From DASPHG01 sp963849605 (GTDB taxonomy: Bacteria; Actinomycetota; Thermoleophilia; Solirubrobacterales; Thermoleophilaceae), in NCBI GenBank assembly GCA_963849605.1, contig CAWKHX010000015.1, positions 62,001 to 126,000 of the forward strand: a DNA stretch of 64,000 nucleotides. Direction: 5' to 3'. Under the pieces are notes generated by a model. That model had not been told where the DNA came from. It searched no databases and saw only the letters and a list, made by a program, of their open reading frames with translations. The translations under genes were made by a program, and so were the position numbers. Positions 59,002-64,000 of this stretch are shown here, one piece after another (position 1 is the first letter of the stretch; each line of letters starts with the position of its first letter).

Positions 59002-61050
59002 GTGGCGGCGGGCTTCGCGCTCGCTGCTGCGCTCGCGGCCGTCGCGTTCGCCGCGAAGGGCGGCACCGAGCTCGGGCGCACGAGCCTCACCGAGGTCTTC
59101 CTCACGATCGGGGGCGGGATCGCGTGCGCAATCGGGATCCTGTTCACGACGCGCAGCCGGCCGAGCGGCGCGATCACCGTCGCGCTGTTCGTCGCGCTCA
59201 CGCTCCTCACCGCACTCTCGATCGAGTGGTCGATCGTCCCCGGCGACAGCTGGATCGAGGCCAACCGCACGCTCGCCTACCTGGCCGTCTTCGTCGGCGC
59301 GGTTGCGCTGGGCAACCTCGGCCCGGGCGGCGCCGACCTCGTCCTGCGCGCGCTGCTCGCGGCGGCGACGGTCGTCGTGGGCTACGCGCTCGTATCGCGC
59401 GTCTGGCCGGGCGAGCTCGCCGAGCTCGAGATCTACGCACGCATCGGCCAGCCGTTCGGCTACTGGAACGCCGTCGGCGTCACCGCCGCGTTCGCGCTGC
59501 CGCTGACGCTCGCGCTCGGCGCCCGCAGGACCGTGACGCCCGCGGCGAGCGCGCTGGCCTACCCCGTCGCGGGCCTGATGATCGTCGCGCTGTTCCTGAC
59601 GTACTCGCGCAGCGCGCTACTGGGCGCGGTCGTGGTCGTCGTGCTCTGGCTCGTCTTCGTGCCGCTCCGGCTCAGGAGCGCCGCCGTCCTGATCACCGCC
59701 GGCATCGCCGCGACACCGATACTGCTGTGGGCGACGAGCAAGGCGGCGTTCACGCAGGACAATGTCGCGCTCGCCGTTCGCGAGGACGTCGCGACCGAGT
59801 TCGGGGTCATGCTGCTGGTGCTGGTCCTGGTGCTGTACGCGGTCGGCTACGCGTTCACGAGCTCGCGCGCGCGCATGCTGATCGAGCCCGACGCCCGGCG
59901 GGCGATCGGTCAGCTGCTTGTGGGCGCGGTCGTCGCCGCCGCGCTCGTCGGCGTCGGCGCGGTCGCACTGAGCGACCGCGGCCTCGGCGGGACGGTCTCG
60001 GACCGGTGGGAGGAGCTCACCGACGACAGCGCGACCACGGACGCGGGCCCGTCCCGGCTCGCGGCGACCTCGTCGTCGCGCAGCCGCTACTGGCGCCAGG
60101 CGATCGACGTGTTCGAGGAGAAGCCCGTGGCCGGGGTGGGCGCGGGCGGCTTTGCCACGGCGGCGCTTCGGTTCCGCGACGAGCCGCGCATTGCGCGGCA
60201 CGCGCACGGCTACCCCGTCGAGACGCTCGCCGACCTCGGTCTAATCGGCCTGTTCGTTGCGGTTTCGCTCGGCCTCGCGTGGCTCGTGGCGGCACTGCGC
60301 GCGGTCGGGGCGACGCCGCGCTCGCGCATCGGGCAGCTGTTCCTGATCGGACGTCCTGAACGGGTGGACCACACACGCGCGCCCGCCTGGACGGACGACC
60401 GCGTCGCGGTGACGGCCCTCTTCCTCGCGGCCCTCGCGTACGGCATCCAGTCGACCCTCGACTGGACCTGGTTCGTCCCCGGGCCGACCGTGATGGCGCT
60501 AGTCGCCGCCGGCTTCGTGGCGGGCCGCGGCCCCGCCCCGGAAGCCTCGGCGCCGACTGAGCCACCGCCGCGCGCGCGCGTGACGCGCGTGCGTGTCGCC
60601 CTGGCGGTCGGGGCGGTGCTGGCGGCACTCGCCGCGAGCTGGAGCATCTGGCAGCCCGAGCGCGCCGACGACAAGGCGGACCAGGCGATCGCGCTCTCCG
60701 GCTCGGGCGACTTCGACGCGGCACTCGACGCAGCCCACGACGCGCAGGACATCGACTCGCTTTCGATCAAGCCGCTCTTCGCCGAGGCGGCGGTTTACCA
60801 GCGCGAGGGGCGCAACGACGAGGCGCTTGCCGTCTTCCGGCGCGCCGCGCTCGAGCATCAGGAGGACCCGCAGGCGTGGCTGCGGCTCGCCGACTTCCAG
60901 CTGTACGAGCTCGACGACCCCGAGGGAGCCGTCGCGGCGCTCGACCAGGCGCTCTACCTTGACCCGGTGTCCGAGGCGATCCAGGACAGCTTCATCGAGG
61001 CCCGCCAGCGGCTGCGCCAGCGTGGAGTGGAGCCGGAGACGTCGCAGTGA
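59002..61050 (+). CDS. O-antigen ligase/PglL-like membrane protein with TPR tail (second copy)
   Basis: This 682-residue protein has about 12 helices, then a TPR-like C-terminus (about 570-670; GDFDAALDAAHDAQ, GRNDEALAVFRRAAL). Family marks are IGQPFGYWNAVGVTAA, SRSRYWRQAIDVFEEKPVAGVG and GAGGFATAAL ... RHAHGYPVETLADLGLIG. Its plan matches the ligase at 15261-17255, including the fused TPR, and both keep the HxxxxE-type loop. It could ligate or polymerise a glycan, or transfer it to a protein. The surface protein gene 14 bp upstream is a candidate acceptor. GTG starts it; the stop overlaps the next hydrolase start. Confidence 0.85.
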   Translation: MAAGFALAAALAAVAFAAKGGTELGRTSLTEVFLTIGGGIACAIGILFTTRSRPSGAITVALFVALTLLTALSIEWSIVPGDSWIEANRTLAYLAVFVGAVALGNLGPGGADLVLRALLAAATVVVGYALVSRVWPGELAELEIYARIGQPFGYWNAVGVTAAFALPLTLALGARRTVTPAASALAYPVAGLMIVALFLTYSRSALLGAVVVVVLWLVFVPLRLRSAAVLITAGIAATPILLWATSKAAFTQDNVALAVREDVATEFGVMLLVLVLVLYAVGYAFTSSRARMLIEPDARRAIGQLLVGAVVAAALVGVGAVALSDRGLGGTVSDRWEELTDDSATTDAGPSRLAATSSSRSRYWRQAIDVFEEKPVAGVGAGGFATAALRFRDEPRIARHAHGYPVETLADLGLIGLFVAVSLGLAWLVAALRAVGATPRSRIGQLFLIGRPERVDHTRAPAWTDDRVAVTALFLAALAYGIQSTLDWTWFVPGPTVMALVAAGFVAGRGPAPEASAPTEPPPRARVTRVRVALAVGAVLAALAASWSIWQPERADDKADQAIALSGSGDFDAALDAAHDAQDIDSLSIKPLFAEAAVYQREGRNDEALAVFRRAALEHQEDPQAWLRLADFQLYELDDPEGAVAALDQALYLDPVSEAIQDSFIEARQRLRQRGVEPETSQ

Positions 61051-62690
61051 GGCGCGCCGGCCCGCTCGCCCTCGCGATGCTCGCAGTCGTCGCCCCCGCC
61101 GCGGCCGCGTCGCGCTCCCAGGAGTCGATCTTCATGGACGACCCGGAGATCGTGTACGCGGCTCCCGACCAGCTCGAGGGAACGCTCGCGGAGATCAAGC
61201 AGCTGGGCGCCGACCGCATCCGGGTCTCGGTGTTCTGGCGCCTGCTGGCGCCGGGGCACGACTCTGAGACCCGGCCGTTCCCCGCCGGCGGCGGCGCGGA
61301 CCCGCGCAACTACTCGGCCGAGAAGTGGGACCGCTACGACCGCATCGTCACGACCGCGCAGGAGGTCGGGCTGAAGGTGCTCTTCAACATCACCTCGCCC
61401 GCGCCGATGTGGGCAACGCCGGCCGCGCCGCGAGCCGACATCGAGCCGACGTACCGCCCCGACCCGAGCGAGTTCAGGGACTTCGTCACGGCCGTGGGCA
61501 CGCGCTACTCCGGCACCTTCAGGGACGAGGCTCCGCGTCAGAGCGACAACGCCTTCCTCGACGACTGCGAGCCGACGCCGAACTTCCCGATCCCGCCGCC
61601 GATCTGCCCGCCGGACGCGACGGATCCCACGCCCGGCAACCCCAACCCGCCGAACACCGGGCCCGTCCTGCCGCGCGTGGGCACGTGGTCGGCCTGGAAC
61701 GAGCCGAACATGCCCGGGTGGCTCACGCCGCAGTCGCACGAGGACGACAAGCGGCTGCCGGCCTCACCGCACATCTACCGCGCGCTCGCCGACGCCATGT
61801 ACACCGGGCTGACCACGTCGGGGCACGGCGGCGACACGATCCTGATCGGCGAGACAGCGCCGCGCGGCGCGAGCGAGCGCGCCGTCACGCAGTCGCTGCG
61901 GCCGCTGCTCTTCATCCGCGAGCTCTACTGCCTCGACGGCCGCTTCCGGCCGTTCAAGGGCGATGCGGCGCAGCGCCGCCACTGTCCCGACGGCGGCGCG
62001 GGCTTCCGGGCCGCCCATCCGGTGCTCTTCAACGCCACCGGGTTCGCGCATCACCCCTACGCGTTCGACCGGCCCCCGGGCGCGAGCGATCCGAACAAGG
62101 ACGACGCTGTGCTCGCCGACCTCGGCCGCCTGACGCACACGCTCGACCGCGCCGTCGGGCGCCACGGATCCAACCGGCACCTCAATGTGTGGCTGACCGA
62201 GTACGGCTACCAGACCGATCCGCCCGATCCGTACGCGGGCTGGCCGTGGAAGACCCAGGCGCGCTACCTGCAGGATGCGGAGTGGCTCGCGTTCCGCCAC
62301 GGGCGCGTGCGTTCGACCGCGCAGTTCCTGCTCAACGACGACGCGCCGCTGCGCGACTACCCGGCAAACGACCCGCGCCACTGGGGCACGTTCCAGACCG
62401 GGCTGAAGACTCACGAGGGCAAGCAGAAGCCGGCCTACTCGAGCTATCAGCGCGGCATCCACGTGATCAAGCGCCACGGCCAGGCCAGGCGCGTGTTCGG
62501 ATACTGGCGCGCCGCGCCCGGCCCCACGCCGGCGCGAATCGAGTTCAGGCGCAGGGGCGCGGAGCGCTGGCGCGTGGTCAAGCGCGTCGAGACGAACGGC
62601 GCGGGCTACCTGCTGAGCAAGGTGGACGTCAGCGCGCCCGGCACGTTCAGGATCGCGCTTCAGCGCGAAGCCCGTAGCCGTGAGGGCTGA
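61047..62690 (+). CDS. Secreted clan-A glycoside hydrolase (largest of four)
   Basis: This 547-residue protein has a signal peptide (PLALAMLAVVAPAAAA, cleavage near AAS). The barrel keeps FMDDPEIVY, the acid/base Glu219 in WSAWNEPNM, a His-Tyr motif FAHHPYAFDRPP, and the nucleophile Glu385 in VWLTEYGYQT. An insert of about 50 residues before the acid/base region carries two Pro-rich, cysteine-containing segments (DDCEPTPNFPIPPPICPPD, in part) absent from its paralogues. A C-terminal beta module follows (VFGYWRAAPGPTPARIEF). GTG overlaps the ligase stop, so ligase and hydrolase are co-translated. The 3' end overlaps a convergent GT4 by 44 bp. Confidence 0.84.
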   Translation: MRRAGPLALAMLAVVAPAAAASRSQESIFMDDPEIVYAAPDQLEGTLAEIKQLGADRIRVSVFWRLLAPGHDSETRPFPAGGGADPRNYSAEKWDRYDRIVTTAQEVGLKVLFNITSPAPMWATPAAPRADIEPTYRPDPSEFRDFVTAVGTRYSGTFRDEAPRQSDNAFLDDCEPTPNFPIPPPICPPDATDPTPGNPNPPNTGPVLPRVGTWSAWNEPNMPGWLTPQSHEDDKRLPASPHIYRALADAMYTGLTTSGHGGDTILIGETAPRGASERAVTQSLRPLLFIRELYCLDGRFRPFKGDAAQRRHCPDGGAGFRAAHPVLFNATGFAHHPYAFDRPPGASDPNKDDAVLADLGRLTHTLDRAVGRHGSNRHLNVWLTEYGYQTDPPDPYAGWPWKTQARYLQDAEWLAFRHGRVRSTAQFLLNDDAPLRDYPANDPRHWGTFQTGLKTHEGKQKPAYSSYQRGIHVIKRHGQARRVFGYWRAAPGPTPARIEFRRRGAERWRVVKRVETNGAGYLLSKVDVSAPGTFRIALQREARSREG

Positions 62691-63860
62691 GCGCGCCCGT
62701 CGCGCGCTCGATCTCGTCGAGCCGGTCGAGCGGCAGCGGGCCGGGGCCGGTGCCGTCGCTGACGTCGAGCAGCAGCTGCTCGTAGGCGGTCGCCACCGCG
62801 TCCCAGGAGTACTGCTTCGCGCGCTCACGCGCACGCTCCGGTAGTCCTCGACCTCCTCGGGGTGGTCGATGAGGTGCTCGAGCTGGCGCGCCAGGTCGGG
62901 GACGCCGTCGCGGCCCGAGAAGTACACGCCGGCCTCGCCGACGGTCTCGGCGTTCGGCTCGTAGTCGTTCACCAGCACGCAGTTGCCGGCGACGAGCGCC
63001 TCGAGGATGACCGGGTGCGTGCCGCCCACCTCGGTCGGGGCGCAGAACAGGTACGCGTTGCGCTGCAGCTCCCAGTACCCGCGGCCGAACACGTAGCCGG
63101 GGAAGACCACGCGCGGATCGGCCGCCCGCCGGACGCGCAGGATGTACTCCGACGCGTACGGCGCGCCGCCGACGACAACCAGGCTCATGCCGCGCGTCTT
63201 CTCGCTCGGGATCCGCGCCCAGGCCTCGACGAGCAGGTGCGGGTTGTTCTCGGGCTCGAGCCGCCCGACGAACAGGACGTACTTGCGTGGCTCGAGTCCG
63301 AGCCGCTCGAGCGTCCCGGTGCCGGTCTCGGGCGGCGCCTCGGCGCCGTACGGGACGACCCCGATCCGCTTGCCGAAGGTCTTCTCGAAGATGTGCGCCA
63401 CGGCGTGGGAGTCCGTGATCGCGCGCGTCGCCATCCGCGGCGAGACCCGCTCGGCCCAGCGCAGATACGCCTTCGCGGTCCGGTTCCACTTGCGCCGGTT
63501 CGAGTCGAGCCCGTCGATGTTGATCAGCGTCGGAATCCCGCGCGCCCGGGTGATGAGGCAGAGCGGGCTGTTCCCCGCGATGAAGAAGAGCGCGACGTCG
63601 GGCTTCAGGACGTACGCCACGTGCAGCGCGGACAGGAACGTGTGGACGAAGGTGTCGAGGTACTTGTTCCGGATCGTCGGCAGGTGGATCAGCTCGGCGC
63701 CCTTCCACTCCTTGATCGCGGGGTCGACCACGTGCGGGCGGCAGTAGACCGAGACGCGGTGGCCGCGCGCGACCAGCCGGCTCGTGATCTGCTCGACGGC
63801 CGTCTCGAAGCCGCTGTAGCTGGCGGGGATCCCGCGCGTTCCCAGTACGGCGACGTTCAT
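62647..63860 (-). pseudogene. Glycosyltransferase family 4, C-terminal single-base frameshift
   Basis: From ATG 63860 the frame gives a full GT4 front: NVAVLGTRGIPASYSGFETA (opening of the RgpA/DUF1972-type branch), LFFIAGNSPLCLIT, LINIDGLDSNRRKW, VLFVGRLEPENNPHLLVEAW and TEVGGTHPVILEALVAGNCV. Near 62839-62840 it slips: the frame then reads Arg/Ser/Pro-rich nonsense, while the neighbouring frame continues RERAKQYSWDAVATAYEQLL and ends at the TGA at 62647. Restoring one G in the CGGAG run gives DYRERARERAKQYSW, the normal end of the family. The enzyme may work without its last 60 residues, or the base was missed in sequencing. Confidence 0.8.
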
Positions 63861-64000
63861 CCGGCCGCCCTCGCATAGGCGTGCTCGTGCAGCCGCGCGC
63901 TCTCCTCCCAGGAGAAGCCGCGGGCGCGCTCGCGGCCCAGATGCGCGAGCTCGGCGCGCAGTTCGCGCTCGTCGTGGAGCCGGCTCATCCCCTCGGCGAG
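63857..64000 (-). CDS. Glycosyltransferase family 4, C-terminal end (partial)
   Basis: The last 47 codons of a minus-strand gene that continues past the right edge. The residues (LGRERARGFSWEESARLHEH) match the terminal helix of GT4 enzymes, with the FSWE step that usually ends the donor half. Its TGA overlaps the start of the next gene (ATGA), so the two GT4 genes are coupled. The call rests on this short tail only. Confidence 0.6.
   Translation of the reverse strand, partial: LAEGMSRLHDERELRAELAHLGRERARGFSWEESARLHEHAYARAAG

Noticed and set aside
61764..62646. Extension of the minus-strand GT4 frame through the hydrolase region
   Set aside because: It results from the frameshift near 62839; the normal GT4 C-terminus appears in the neighbouring frame and stops at 62647.
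1..64000. CRISPR arrays, tRNA or rRNA genes, insertion sequences and direct repeats
   Set aside because: I saw no spaced repeats, no cloverleaf-like sequences with CCA ends, and no transposase frames or terminal inverted repeats in any gap or gene.

Overview
This window is a GC-rich, very dense stretch of what looks like an actinobacterial chromosome. GTG and TTG starts are common, many same-strand genes overlap by 4 bp, and secreted proteins carry LPXTG sorting signals, which suggests a Gram-positive-type envelope. The gene mix (large polysaccharide island, secreted clan-A hydrolases, small LPRTG proteins) would suit a Thermoleophilia-like lineage, but no rRNA or other marker gene is present, so this placement is inference. 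I see no tRNA, rRNA, CRISPR array or insertion sequence, and no gap without a gene longer than about 220 bp.

Layout. (1) 1-2758: the end of a lasso-peptide-type RiPP cluster. It holds the C-terminus of an asparagine-synthase-like cyclase, a 51-aa precursor, an HPr-kinase-like kinase, a B2 transglutaminase-like leader protease and, on the opposite strand, a nucleotidyltransferase-like protein. (2) 2818-19270: glycosyltransferases (GTs), a PQQ-type sugar dehydrogenase, a polysaccharide deacetylase, a Wzx-like flippase, a secreted glycoside hydrolase (GH), an O-antigen-ligase-like membrane enzyme with an LPRTG protein just upstream, and the polyprenyl-phosphate sugar-1-phosphate transferase that probably starts glycan assembly. 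(3) 19491-31410: two further secreted GHs, a second LPRTG gene, two GT4-methyltransferase fusions, a GT2 with a beta-sandwich tail and an LhgO-like oxidase. (4) 31443-33526: a Wzt/Wzm ABC exporter. (5) 33523-44763: a large membrane protein, more GTs and a second flippase. (6) 44812-55197: one long plus-strand operon with RmlC, an FkbM methyltransferase, a WecG/TagA-type GT, a nucleotide-sugar dehydrogenase, an epimerase, Gmd and Rmd (GDP-D-rhamnose route), a methyltransferase and three GTs. (7) 55198-64000: more GTs, a second pair of small surface protein plus ligase, a fourth secreted GH, and two GT4 genes at the right edge, the last cut by the window end.

How it fits together. The window encodes about 26 GTs, two flippases, two ligase-type enzymes and one ABC exporter, so at least two glycan assembly and export routes appear to run side by side. 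Secreted clan-A hydrolases and small LPXTG-type proteins recur next to the ligases and could trim, carry or anchor the finished glycans. Strand use alternates in short blocks. All 13 tail-to-tail junctions overlap or abut, leaving no room for ordinary terminators. Three genes carry single-base frameshifts that are either real decay or sequence errors.
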